Assembly: GCF_035712165.1 (NCBI RefSeq)
Contig: NZ_DASTBH010000485.1
Span: forward strand, 1-64,000
Direction of reading: 5' to 3'
DNA: 64,000 nucleotides
Source of the DNA: DASYTH01 sp035712165
Lineage (GTDB): Bacteria; Actinomycetota; Actinomycetes; Mycobacteriales; Pseudonocardiaceae
Shown: positions 1 to 7,203 of the stretch, one piece after another
Layout of the letters: every line of letters starts with the position of its first letter
Numbering within the stretch: position 1 is the stretch's first letter
The notes under the pieces: generated by a model
Told to the model about the DNA's origin: nothing
Databases searched by the model: none
Seen by the model: the letters and a program-made list of their open reading frames with translations, nothing else
Translations under genes and position numbers: made by a program

Positions 1-918
1 GGTCGTCGTCGTGGTCACCGTCTGGGACACGACAGTCCGCTGACCGTCCTTCTCGAGCGGAAGGTCGCTGTGCACCGGAACCCGGTCGCCGGAGGCGACA
101 TCGCGGGCCGCGCTGCGCTGCTGCGCCTCGTCATCGCCGAACAGCTCGCCGAAGAACGCGATGAGCCCCCCGACGATGCCCCCCATGAGGCTGCCGGCCG
201 GACCGAGCAGGCCGCCCAGGTTCGCCCCGAGGGCCGCACCCTCGGCCGCGGCGGTGATCGCGGCGCCGGCGTCCTTCGCCGCCCTGGGGTTGAGTCCCAA
301 CGCGCCGAGCGCGCTCGACACACCGTCCCGGGCGAGGTCCTCGACGTGGTGCCACAACTGCTCCGTCGACGGATGGTTGCCCAACTGTCCGAGCCGGCCG
401 CCGTCCAGCAGCCCCAGGTCCCTCGTCTGCGGGTTGAGCAGGGCCGTGCTCGCGTAGCCGCCGCCGGGAACCTCCGGCATTCCCATACCGGAAAGCAGCC
501 AATGGAACTCCTCCATCGCCTGCGAGGGTTCACCTGCACGCCCGGCGGAGAGCAGGGCCGACAACGCCGGGCCCTCGAGCCCGTCGAACCCCTCGTACAG
601 GCCGGCGGCGCCACAGAGGGACTCGAGCAACCGGTCGCCCGCGGCCGGATCTGTCGCACCGATCTGGCCGAGGACGGCGGCGACGGCGGAACTGTAGGCC
701 GCCTGCGCCTCGTCCGGAAGCAGGGCGCCCGCGTCGGTCTGGAACTTGTGACCCACCTCGCCGATCGCGGCGAAGTGCAGTTCGCGCAGCCCCAACCAGG
801 CGTCGTCGGCCGGGACGACGGCGATCAGCGCCGGCGACAGCCAGATGTCCCCGCTCGCGGTCGACGCGATGGCGTCCGGGGCGAGTGCCCGGCCTTCCCA
901 TAGGTTTCCGGCCATCAT
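1..918 (-). CDS. Hypothetical protein with glycine-zipper hydrophobic segment (3' end outside window)
   Basis: The reading frame is open from the ATG to the window edge (306 codons seen), so the C-terminus is missing. The first ATG overlaps the TGA of the upstream lysozyme-like gene as ATGA, so the two are translationally coupled; a second ATG follows immediately. The protein is largely helical and alanine/leucine-rich. Around residues 210-260 there is a long Gly/Ala-rich hydrophobic stretch (GANLGGLLGPAGSLMGGIVG and on), of glycine-zipper type, often found in pore-forming or membrane-inserting proteins. After it comes an acidic, then Thr-rich tail. I do not recognise a named family. Position after two wall-hydrolase-like genes suggests a secreted or cell-wall-acting set, but no signal peptide is visible. 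The function is unknown. Confidence 0.75.
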   Translation of the reverse strand, partial: MMAGNLWEGRALAPDAIASTASGDIWLSPALIAVVPADDAWLGLRELHFAAIGEVGHKFQTDAGALLPDEAQAAYSSAVAAVLGQIGATDPAAGDRLLESLCGAAGLYEGFDGLEGPALSALLSAGRAGEPSQAMEEFHWLLSGMGMPEVPGGGYASTALLNPQTRDLGLLDGGRLGQLGNHPSTEQLWHHVEDLARDGVSSALGALGLNPRAAKDAGAAITAAAEGAALGANLGGLLGPAGSLMGGIVGGLIAFFGELFGDDEAQQRSAARDVASGDRVPVHSDLPLEKDGQRTVVSQTVTTTTT

Positions 919-1901
919 CCCTCCAACCGGTACTCGCGCAGCGCGCGGTCGGCGAACGAGCGGCGTTGCTGGAAGACGGCTTGGACGCGCGGGTCGTCCC
1001 GGGGCAGTTTCGTTCCGCCGTCGAGGATCGCGCCGGGCACTTCGAAGCGGTAGACGACGTCGTCGCAGGCGTCCGGCACGCTCACGGCGGGGTCGGCGAC
1101 GACCGCGTGCACGCCGGGATAGCTGCCGGCCAGCTCGCCGGACAGGTAGTCCAGTTGGGCATCCATGCTGGACAGCACGTCCGGGCCGAGCACGGTTCCG
1201 TTGTAGGCGTGGGTGAACAGCCCGGCCCGCCGGGCGCCGCTGGTCCACTGGGCCAGGCCGACCCCGGGCAGCGCGGGTCCGGTCCGCGCCGCCCGGTCGC
1301 GGTTCATGATGTCCGCGGCGGAGAAGTCGTGTGTGCGGTCGTCGAATCCCTTGGCGCGCATCGGGGTGCTGGCGGCGCTCCCCTCGATGCGGCTGGGCAG
1401 CACGCCGGACTCCGCCCAGAGGTTGCCCACGATGCCCGCGGCGCCGTTGGCCGGATATCCGTAGTTGTCGACCAGAACCCGCACCGCGTAGGCGAGGCGT
1501 TGGGATCCGCCGACGGTGGTCCAGTCGACCTCCGGCGGGATCGGCTGCCCCGGCGTCGCGTAGATCTCCAGCACGCCGTCCTCGGCCGTCCAGTACAGCG
1601 AGCCGCCCTCGAAATCGCTCGTCCGGCCCGCGCCGTCGGGATACTCGTCGGAGAGCGGGAATCCCCAGGAACCGGCGGGTCCGCCGAGCGTGTCGAGGTA
1701 GTGGGCGCCGATCAGGCCGTGCACCTCGTGCGCGCCGAACCGCGGATGCGCGCACAGGGTGGCGAACTCGTGGCCGCGCCAGGCGCCCGCACCCGAGTAG
1801 GTGGTCGGACCGGTGGCCGCACCGGGGTCGAACCCGATCGCCAGCAGTTGCGCGAGTTTGCCGTCGAGCGCGGCCTCGGCGTCGAAGTCTTCATCGGACA
1901 C
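915..1901 (-). CDS. LGFP-repeat / phage tail-tip lysozyme domain protein
   Basis: Predicted 328-residue muralytic protein. The N-terminal third contains an LGFP-type repeat (GSWGFPLSDE...GGSLYWTAEDG), a module that binds the actinobacterial cell wall. From about residue 150 there is a phage tail-tip lysozyme domain with the signature GIVGNLWAESG, where Glu is the likely catalytic acid, and the downstream GVGLAQWTSGARR. Family knowledge predicts cleavage of peptidoglycan glycan strands. The GTG start was chosen because it lies four bases after the stop of the M15-type gene and has a GGTGA box upstream; longer frames would overlap that gene fully. No signal peptide is seen, so export could be Sec-independent or the protein may act as part of a larger particle. 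Stop overlaps the next start (ATGA). Confidence 0.85.
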   Translation of the reverse strand: MSDEDFDAEAALDGKLAQLLAIGFDPGAATGPTTYSGAGAWRGHEFATLCAHPRFGAHEVHGLIGAHYLDTLGGPAGSWGFPLSDEYPDGAGRTSDFEGGSLYWTAEDGVLEIYATPGQPIPPEVDWTTVGGSQRLAYAVRVLVDNYGYPANGAAGIVGNLWAESGVLPSRIEGSAASTPMRAKGFDDRTHDFSAADIMNRDRAARTGPALPGVGLAQWTSGARRAGLFTHAYNGTVLGPDVLSSMDAQLDYLSGELAGSYPGVHAVVADPAVSVPDACDDVVYRFEVPGAILDGGTKLPRDDPRVQAVFQQRRSFADRALREYRLEG

Positions 1902-1905
1902 AGGA

Positions 1906-2775
1906 TCACCATCCAAGATCGAAATGCATGATGTCGCCACTCTCGTCCGGCCCGAAGTCGCATGCGCCCCAACGCATGCCGCCGACCTCCACCAGCGCGA
2001 GGACCACCTCGCGGCGTAGGTCGAGGAAGCCGCGCGCCGGGTTGCGGGTGGACCGGACGTCCGCCGGGCTGCCGAACACCATCGGCGTGCGGACCAACTC
2101 GAAGTCCCGCAACAGTTGCCAGTACTGCTGGGCCGGGGTGTACGGCCAGTTCGGATGGGCCTCGCGCCAGCCGTCGCTGGACATCTGCCCGTCCAGCGCG
2201 GCGATGACGGCGTCGGCGGCCGCGAGACCGCCGGGAAGCTCCGCGCCGAACACGTCGAAGGCGGGGTCGCCGTCGGCCAGTTCCGCCACACCGGGAACGG
2301 GCCGCCGGTCGACCCTGCGCGGGTCGGCGGAGAAGGCGGCGCCGAGGTAGTAGACCAGGCAGTCCGAGGCCACCTGGAAGTGGTCGTAGATGTCCCCGAT
2401 GCTGTCGTGTATCCGGCAGCTTGTGTCGGAGGTGTCGGTCTCGCTGAACGTGAACGCGACGGCGCGGTCGTAGACCTCCACCGCCGCGCGCCGCACGGCG
2501 ACCGCCGAGCCACGCTCGCCGCCGAACGTGTGCACGGTGCGGGTGGCCACATAGGGATTGGTGGTGTAGTTCAGGTCGACCGCGATCCCCGCCGCGTGGT
2601 GCCCGCCGGGATAGATTCCCTTGTGCGGCTCGTGGATCCCGGCCCACTGTTCGAACGGGCTCTCGACACCGGCGGCGCGGTGGAGTTCCCGCAGGTTCTC
2701 CTCGACCGCCGCCAGCGCTGCGACCATCGACGGATCGACCCCGTTCTCACACGGCTGACCCAGGAAGGTAGTCAT
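1906..2775 (-). CDS. M15-like (D-Ala-D-Ala carboxypeptidase fold) metallopeptidase
   Basis: 289 residues. Two motifs fit zinc peptidases of the M15 / hedgehog DD-peptidase fold: GGHHAAGIAVDLN (H-x6-D zinc ligands, near residue 65) and, at the C-terminus, GDIMHFDLGW (final His ligand in the usual D-x-M-H-F context). Such enzymes cleave peptide cross-links or stem peptides of peptidoglycan. The stretch between is longer than in small VanY-type enzymes and is not otherwise recognisable. ATG start chosen because longer in-frame starts would run back through the divergent methyltransferase. It is the first gene of a leftward three-gene operon with the lysozyme-like gene four bases downstream; together they look like a peptidoglycan-degrading set. 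No clear signal peptide. Confidence 0.7.
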   Translation of the reverse strand: MTTFLGQPCENGVDPSMVAALAAVEENLRELHRAAGVESPFEQWAGIHEPHKGIYPGGHHAAGIAVDLNYTTNPYVATRTVHTFGGERGSAVAVRRAAVEVYDRAVAFTFSETDTSDTSCRIHDSIGDIYDHFQVASDCLVYYLGAAFSADPRRVDRRPVPGVAELADGDPAFDVFGAELPGGLAAADAVIAALDGQMSSDGWREAHPNWPYTPAQQYWQLLRDFELVRTPMVFGSPADVRSTRNPARGFLDLRREVVLALVEVGGMRWGACDFGPDESGDIMHFDLGW

Positions 2776-2833
2776 GGCGTCTCCAGTTCCGTTGCCGGCA
2801 CTGGGTCGGAGGGCCAAGACGCCCGCCTGATAC

Positions 2834-2845
2834 GTGGGTACCCAC
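2834..2845. promoter_or_regulatory. 12-bp perfect palindrome in divergent intergenic region
   Basis: GTGGGTACCCAC lies between the leftward M15-peptidase operon and the rightward O-methyltransferase. A perfect dyad in the only intergenic space shared by two divergent genes is a reasonable operator candidate, but no adjacent regulator gene can be tied to it. The rest of this 192-base gap holds no gene I can support. Confidence 0.35.
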
Positions 2846-2967
2846 TCGGAATGCCCCTGGCGACTCCGGTCCTGGTCGAGGACGGGTCGCGGGGTTGCCG
2901 GCATTTCCGTTGTGTGCCTGAGGCTTCTCCTAGGGTTGAGGGACCTCCGAGCTGAGGGGGAGTCACG

Positions 2968-3975
2968 ATGGCGCACGACCCCGGCCTGGAGGCTCGGGTG
3001 CGCATGGCGGCGGATCTGCTCACCCCCATGGTGATCCGGGTGGCCGCGACCTTGCGCCTCGCCGACCACATCGCCGACGGCGCCCGAACCTGCGCGGCAC
3101 TGGCGAAGGTCACCGACAGCGACGAGGACGCCCTGGGACGCGTGCTCGGTCACCTGGTGATGGCGGGATTTCTCGTTCGGCAGGATGGGGACGGTTTCGG
3201 CCTGACCGGTTTGGGCGAAGTGCTGCGCGGGGACGACTCCCGGGACGTCCGGGCCTGGCTGGATCTCGACGGCGCGACCGGCCACGCCGACCTGTGTCTG
3301 GTCGAGCTCCTGCACACGGTGCGGACCGGCCGGCCGGCCTTCGCGAAGCGTTACGGGCGGACGTTCTGGGAGGAACTGGCGGCCGACCCGGAGCTGTCCG
3401 CATCCTTCGACGCGCTGATGAGCTCGCAGGAGATCGGCCACCCGGCCGTCGCGGCGGCCTACGACTGGGGTGCGTTGGGGACGGTCGTGGATGTCGGCGG
3501 AGGCAACGGATCACTGCTGGTCGCGCTGCTCACCAGGTATCCCGGTCTGCGCGCGACCCTGGTCGAGCTGGACGCACCGGCGACCAGGGCGCGGGCGGCC
3601 TTCGCCGCGGCCGGAGTGGCCGACCGCACGGAGGTCGTCACCGGCAGCTTCTTCCGGCCGCTGCCACCCGGCGCCGGCGGCTACGTGCTGTCCTCCGTGA
3701 TCCATGACTGGGACGACGACGCCGCGCTCGCGATCCTGCGCCGGTGCGCCACCGCGGCCGGCAGCAACGGCAAGGTGATCCTGATCGAGCAAACCCAGAG
3801 CCAGGGCGGAAAATCGGCGCGCACCGCCATGGATCTCCGCATGCTCGCCTACTTTCGTGGCCGGGAGCGCGGCCTGGACGACATCGCCGAGCTCGCCGCC
3901 GCCGCCGGGCTGACCGTCATCGCGGTCCATCCGGTCGAGTTCCGCTCCGTCATCGAGCTGCGAACGCACCGGTGA
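2968..3975 (+). CDS. SAM-dependent O-methyltransferase (Methyltransf_2 family)
   Basis: 335 residues, the normal length for plant/actinomycete-type small-molecule O-methyltransferases. The N-terminus (about 1-100) is the winged-helix dimerisation domain. The SAM site is VVDVGGGNGSLLVALL near residue 170, and VIHDWDDDAALAILRRC (about 245-260) carries the family His-Asp pair, His being the usual catalytic base. A good ribosome site (GAGGGGGAG) precedes the ATG. It is a paralog of the methyltransferase further into the cluster, sharing the 'MDLRMLAYFRGRERGLDD'-type C-terminal block. Substrate unknown; probably a phenol or hydroxyl of a secondary metabolite. It sits just outside the contiguous core genes, so cluster membership is uncertain. 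Confidence 0.88.
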   Translation: MAHDPGLEARVRMAADLLTPMVIRVAATLRLADHIADGARTCAALAKVTDSDEDALGRVLGHLVMAGFLVRQDGDGFGLTGLGEVLRGDDSRDVRAWLDLDGATGHADLCLVELLHTVRTGRPAFAKRYGRTFWEELAADPELSASFDALMSSQEIGHPAVAAAYDWGALGTVVDVGGGNGSLLVALLTRYPGLRATLVELDAPATRARAAFAAAGVADRTEVVTGSFFRPLPPGAGGYVLSSVIHDWDDDAALAILRRCATAAGSNGKVILIEQTQSQGGKSARTAMDLRMLAYFRGRERGLDDIAELAAAAGLTVIAVHPVEFRSVIELRTHR

Positions 3976-4005
3976 CCGCCGCGCCGGGCTCACCCGGTCC
4001 GGTGC
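3966..4005. terminator. Possible bidirectional terminator hairpin between convergent genes
   Basis: GCACCG pairs with CGGTGC, continued inward by GACCG/CGGTC after a two-base bulge. The hairpin spans the stop codons of the convergent methyltransferase and TetR genes. There is no U-run, as is common in high-GC actinomycetes. Supported only by base complementarity and position. Confidence 0.4.
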
Positions 4006-4667
4006 AGGCGTTCGAGGCCGTCGAGGAGCAGGTCGAGGGTGAACTCGAACTCGGTCTGGCTGTCGCACCAGCCGAGGGTCGGGTCGGTGACGTCGTGGAC
4101 TTCGGCCGCCACCATGGCCGCCAGGTGCGGCAGGGTCGCGGCCATCGCGGCCAGGTCGGTCTCGTCCGCGATGCTCGCGCCCGCCGGTTCCGGGCTGAAG
4201 ACCTCCTGGGCGAACCCCAGCGGCAGGCTGCCCAGCGCGTGCAGTGCCCGGTGGGCGAGGTGATGGGAGAACCCGGCGCCGAGGAGCGTGCCGACTATCC
4301 CGTCGCAGTAGGCGTACATGCCCGCCGGAACGGTTCTGCGCGAGTGCAGCAACCCGGGCGCCCACGGATGACGCAGCATGACCGCGCGCGCGGCGAGAAA
4401 CCGCCGGCGCAACCGCACCCGCCAGCCGCCCTGGGCGTCGGCGTGGTCGGCCGCCGCGGTGATCTCGGCGAGCACGGCCTCGGCGAGGCCGTCGAGCAGT
4501 GCCTCCTTGCCAGGCAGGTGGTAGTAGAGCGACATGGCCTCGACATCGAGGTCGGCGGCGAGCCGGCGCATCGTCAGCGCGGGGATGCCCTCGGTGTCCG
4601 CCAGGACGACGGCCGCCGCCAGGACCCGCTGTCGGCTGAGCGGTGTGCGGGATGCCTTCGTTGCCAC
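3990..4667 (-). CDS. TetR-family transcriptional repressor
   Basis: 225 residues. N-terminal TetR helix-turn-helix: ALTMRRLAADLDVEAMSLYYH around residues 30-52, with the typical 'SLYYHLPGKEALLDGL' continuation. The C-terminal region resembles the tetracycline-repressor-like ligand domain. GTG start, with GGAGGG suitably spaced upstream. Transcribed divergently from the quinone-oxidoreductase-like gene with an 80-bp gap that contains a strong inverted repeat, so it most likely represses that gene and itself. The inducer is unknown; a reactive carbonyl or a small hydrophobic ligand is possible given the partner enzyme. Confidence 0.9.
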   Translation of the reverse strand: MATKASRTPLSRQRVLAAAVVLADTEGIPALTMRRLAADLDVEAMSLYYHLPGKEALLDGLAEAVLAEITAAADHADAQGGWRVRLRRRFLAARAVMLRHPWAPGLLHSRRTVPAGMYAYCDGIVGTLLGAGFSHHLAHRALHALGSLPLGFAQEVFSPEPAGASIADETDLAAMAATLPHLAAMVAAEVHDVTDPTLGWCDSQTEFEFTLDLLLDGLERLHRTG

Positions 4668-4691
4668 TGGACCCTCCTCACCCTTGCCTTG

Positions 4692-4726
4692 ACCTTACAG
4701 CGTATGATTACCTTACGCGGTAAGGT
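4692..4726. promoter_or_regulatory. TetR operator in divergent promoter region
   Basis: The 17-bp dyad ACCTTAC-GCG-GTAAGGT (4710-4726) has perfect 7-bp arms, and a further direct copy of ACCTTAC lies at 4692-4698. Size and symmetry fit TetR-type operators. The position between the divergent tetR-like and oxidoreductase genes makes these the natural targets. Binding itself is inferred. Confidence 0.65.
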
Positions 4727-4747
4727 CGAGCGCGGGGAGGGGCTGCG

Positions 4748-5719
4748 ATGAAGGCCGCGGTGCACACCAGGTACGGCCCGCCGGAGGTCGTGTCGATCCG
4801 TGAGGTGGACCGGCCGCCGGTCGGGGACTCCGACGTGCTCGTCCGGGTGCACGCGACGACGGTGAACCGGACCGACTGTGCCTACCGGGCGGCCAGGCCC
4901 TTCTTCGCGCGGCTGCTCACCGGCATCACCCGGCCCCGGCGCACGATCATGGGCACCGAGTTCGCCGGGGAGGTCGAGGCGGTCGGCCGCGCTGTCACGT
5001 CCTTCACGGTCGGCGAGCGGGTGTTCGGGTACAGCGAGGGCGCGTTCGGCGCGCATGCCGAGTACCTGTCGGTGCCGCAGGACGGCTCGATCGCGACCAT
5101 GCCGGCGGGCGTGACCTTCGAGCAGGCCGCTCCCGGAACCGAGGGGGCGCACTACGCGCTGGCCTGCATCCGGCACGCCGGGACCCGGGCCGGACAGGAC
5201 GTCCTCGTCTACGGCGCTACCGGCGGGATCGGCTCGGCGGCCGTGCAGTTGCTGAAGAGTCTCGGCGTCACCGTGACCGCGGTGTGCGCGACGGAGAACC
5301 TGGCGCTGGTGAAGGACCTGGGCGCGGACCGGGTGGTCGACTACACGGTAGGAGACTTCACCGAGGACGAGCAGACCTACGACGCGGTGTTCGACACGGT
5401 GGGCAAGAGCACCTTCGGTCGCTGCCGGCGACTGCTCAAACCCGGTGGGGTCTACCTGTCCGCGGAACTCGGGCCGTGGGCGCAGAACCTCCTGCTGGCC
5501 CTGGTCACCCCGTTGCTGCGGGGCAGGAAGGTGAAGTTCCCCTACCCGCACGACAACCAGGCCATCGTCGGCCACCTGCGAGATCTGATCGAGTCCGGGG
5601 ACTTCACGCCGGTCATCGACCGGCGGTATCCGCTGGACCGGATCGTCGACGCCTACCGGTATGTGGAGACCGGCCAGAAGATCGGCAACGTCGTGATCAC
5701 CGTCGCCCAACTGGACTGA
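4748..5719 (+). CDS. NAD(P)-dependent MDR alcohol dehydrogenase / quinone oxidoreductase
   Basis: 323 residues, medium-chain dehydrogenase/reductase superfamily. The GroES-like N-terminal domain has 'GTEFAGEVEAVG', and the Rossmann part has the cofactor motif VYGATGGIGSAAVQLL near residue 155. The typical Zn-binding Cys cluster is absent, so it is probably a zinc-independent quinone-oxidoreductase-like enzyme using NADPH. Ribosome site GGGGAGGGG lies just upstream of the ATG. Divergent from a TetR repressor with a shared operator, which suggests an inducible detoxification or stress enzyme. There is no strong reason to place it in the neighbouring biosynthetic pathway. Confidence 0.88.
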   Translation: MKAAVHTRYGPPEVVSIREVDRPPVGDSDVLVRVHATTVNRTDCAYRAARPFFARLLTGITRPRRTIMGTEFAGEVEAVGRAVTSFTVGERVFGYSEGAFGAHAEYLSVPQDGSIATMPAGVTFEQAAPGTEGAHYALACIRHAGTRAGQDVLVYGATGGIGSAAVQLLKSLGVTVTAVCATENLALVKDLGADRVVDYTVGDFTEDEQTYDAVFDTVGKSTFGRCRRLLKPGGVYLSAELGPWAQNLLLALVTPLLRGRKVKFPYPHDNQAIVGHLRDLIESGDFTPVIDRRYPLDRIVDAYRYVETGQKIGNVVITVAQLD

Positions 5720-5736
5720 TCGACCTTTTCCCTGCC

Positions 5737-5756
5737 GACCGGTCTCTGCTCCGGTC
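5737..5756 (+). terminator. Short terminator-like hairpin after oxidoreductase gene
   Basis: GACCGG-8 nt-CCGGTC forms a perfect six-pair stem 17 bases after the oxidoreductase stop, in the 90-base gap before the kinase gene. There is no U-run, so this is only a candidate. Confidence 0.35.
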
Positions 5757-5809
5757 ATAGGATCGCGAGCGGCCACGGGATTTCCGCGTGGTGCGGACTC
5801 AGGCAGGGA

Positions 5810-7195
5810 GTGCGGCAGGTGGCGTGGCAGTTCGGCCGTTATCGGATGGAGGAGTTGCTCGGCCGTGGGGGGATGGGTGAGGTTTATCGCGCCTATGACA
5901 CCCGGCACGACCGGGTGGTCGCGGTCAAGCTGCTCGCCGAACACCTCGCCGCCAACGACGAGTACCGGCGGCGTTTCATGCGGGAGGCGCGGGCCGCGGC
6001 ACGCCTGCGGGAACCGCACGTCATCCCGATTCACGACTTCGACGAGATCGATGGCCGCCTGTACCTCGACATGCGCCTGGTCGAAGGCGACGACCTGGGC
6101 GCGATACTGGCCGCCCGCGGTCCGTTGGACCCGGCCGCCGCCGTGGACGTGATCAGCCAGGTTGCCGGCGCCCTCGACGCCGCCCACGCCGAAGGGCTCG
6201 TGCACCGCGACGTCAAACCCTCGAACGTGCTCCTCGACGCCCACGGGTTCGCCTACCTCGTCGATTTCGGCATCGCCCGTTCGGTGACCGGAAACGCCGA
6301 CATCACGGCGACCGGCACGCCGATCGGCTCACTCGCCCACATGGCGCCGGAACGCTTCACATCCGGGCCACAGGACCACCGGGTGGACGTCTACTCCCTG
6401 GCCTGCCTGCTGTTCCAGTGCCTGACCGGCAGCACACCGTTTCCCGACCGCGACACGCTGGCCCTCATCCACGCCCATGGGCATCTGGACCCGCCGAAAC
6501 CGACGGCGATCCGGCCCGGCCTGCCGCCCGACTTCGACCGCGTCATCGCCACCGGCATGGCCAAACGTCCCGAAGACCGGTTCCCCAGCGCCGCGGCGCT
6601 GTCCGCGGCCGCCCGGCACGCCCTGGCCCAGCCGCCGCCCGGGCCCACGCCGACCCGGCCCATTCCTGATCCCCGCCCGACGCCGCCCGCGCGGTCCGGC
6701 CGCTGGTGGCTGGCCGGCACCGTCGCGCTGGCGGTGGTCGCACTGGCCGCGGCGGTGGCACTGTTCCTGCTACCCGACTCGACCGCCGGCAGGTCCCCGG
6801 GCCCGGCCTCCACGCCGGTCACGACCCCGACCACCGCCACCCCGACCGCCGCGACCACGGCGCCGGCGGCGGATCTTTCGGTCTCCGTCCCGCTGTCCAG
6901 GCCGGCCTGCGAGGGGTACATCGTCGTCGTCGGCTCCGCGGTCGACCCCGAGCGCTACCAGCGCGAAGTCCAGGCGTCGCTCGACGCCCACCCCGGAGCG
7001 AACTATCTGCACGTCCCCTCCACCGGTTGCCCCGCGCTGCGCGGACGTGACCAGTACGGTCATGACGTCTACGCCGTCTACTACGGACCGTTCGCCGGCA
7101 AGGACGGAGCCTGCCGGAGGAGTGCCGCCGCCGGCGGCGGCGCCTACGTCCGGCGCCTGGACAACGCCGTGGTGCAGGACATCGACTGCGGCTGA
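5810..7195 (+). CDS. Transmembrane Ser/Thr protein kinase (PknB-like)
   Basis: 461 residues. Cytoplasmic kinase domain: glycine loop GRGGMGEVYRA (18-28), catalytic Lys40 in AVKLL, the HRD loop in GLVHRDVKPSNVLL (about 130) and DFG in YLVDFGIAR (about 150). A Pro-rich linker follows, then one membrane span near residues 300-322 (WWLAGTVALAVVALAAAVAL), a Thr/Pro-rich stalk and an extracellular domain of about 110 residues with several Cys. No PASTA repeats, so the external domain senses something else. Two GTG starts are possible; the first follows GGCAGGGA closely and the second, nine bases on, has better spacing. It is convergent with the first core gene. It may phosphorylate regulators of the cluster, but that is speculation. 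Confidence 0.9.
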   Translation: MRQVAWQFGRYRMEELLGRGGMGEVYRAYDTRHDRVVAVKLLAEHLAANDEYRRRFMREARAAARLREPHVIPIHDFDEIDGRLYLDMRLVEGDDLGAILAARGPLDPAAAVDVISQVAGALDAAHAEGLVHRDVKPSNVLLDAHGFAYLVDFGIARSVTGNADITATGTPIGSLAHMAPERFTSGPQDHRVDVYSLACLLFQCLTGSTPFPDRDTLALIHAHGHLDPPKPTAIRPGLPPDFDRVIATGMAKRPEDRFPSAAALSAAARHALAQPPPGPTPTRPIPDPRPTPPARSGRWWLAGTVALAVVALAAAVALFLLPDSTAGRSPGPASTPVTTPTTATPTAATTAPAADLSVSVPLSRPACEGYIVVVGSAVDPERYQREVQASLDAHPGANYLHVPSTGCPALRGRDQYGHDVYAVYYGPFAGKDGACRRSAAAGGGAYVRRLDNAVVQDIDCG

Positions 7196-7203
7196 GCGGA
7201 TGG

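Noticed and set aside
4689..4708. TTGACC plus TATGAT as a sigma-70 promoter for the oxidoreductase gene
   Set aside because: The spacing is only eight bases. The sequences are better explained as parts of the repeated ACCTTAC operator region.
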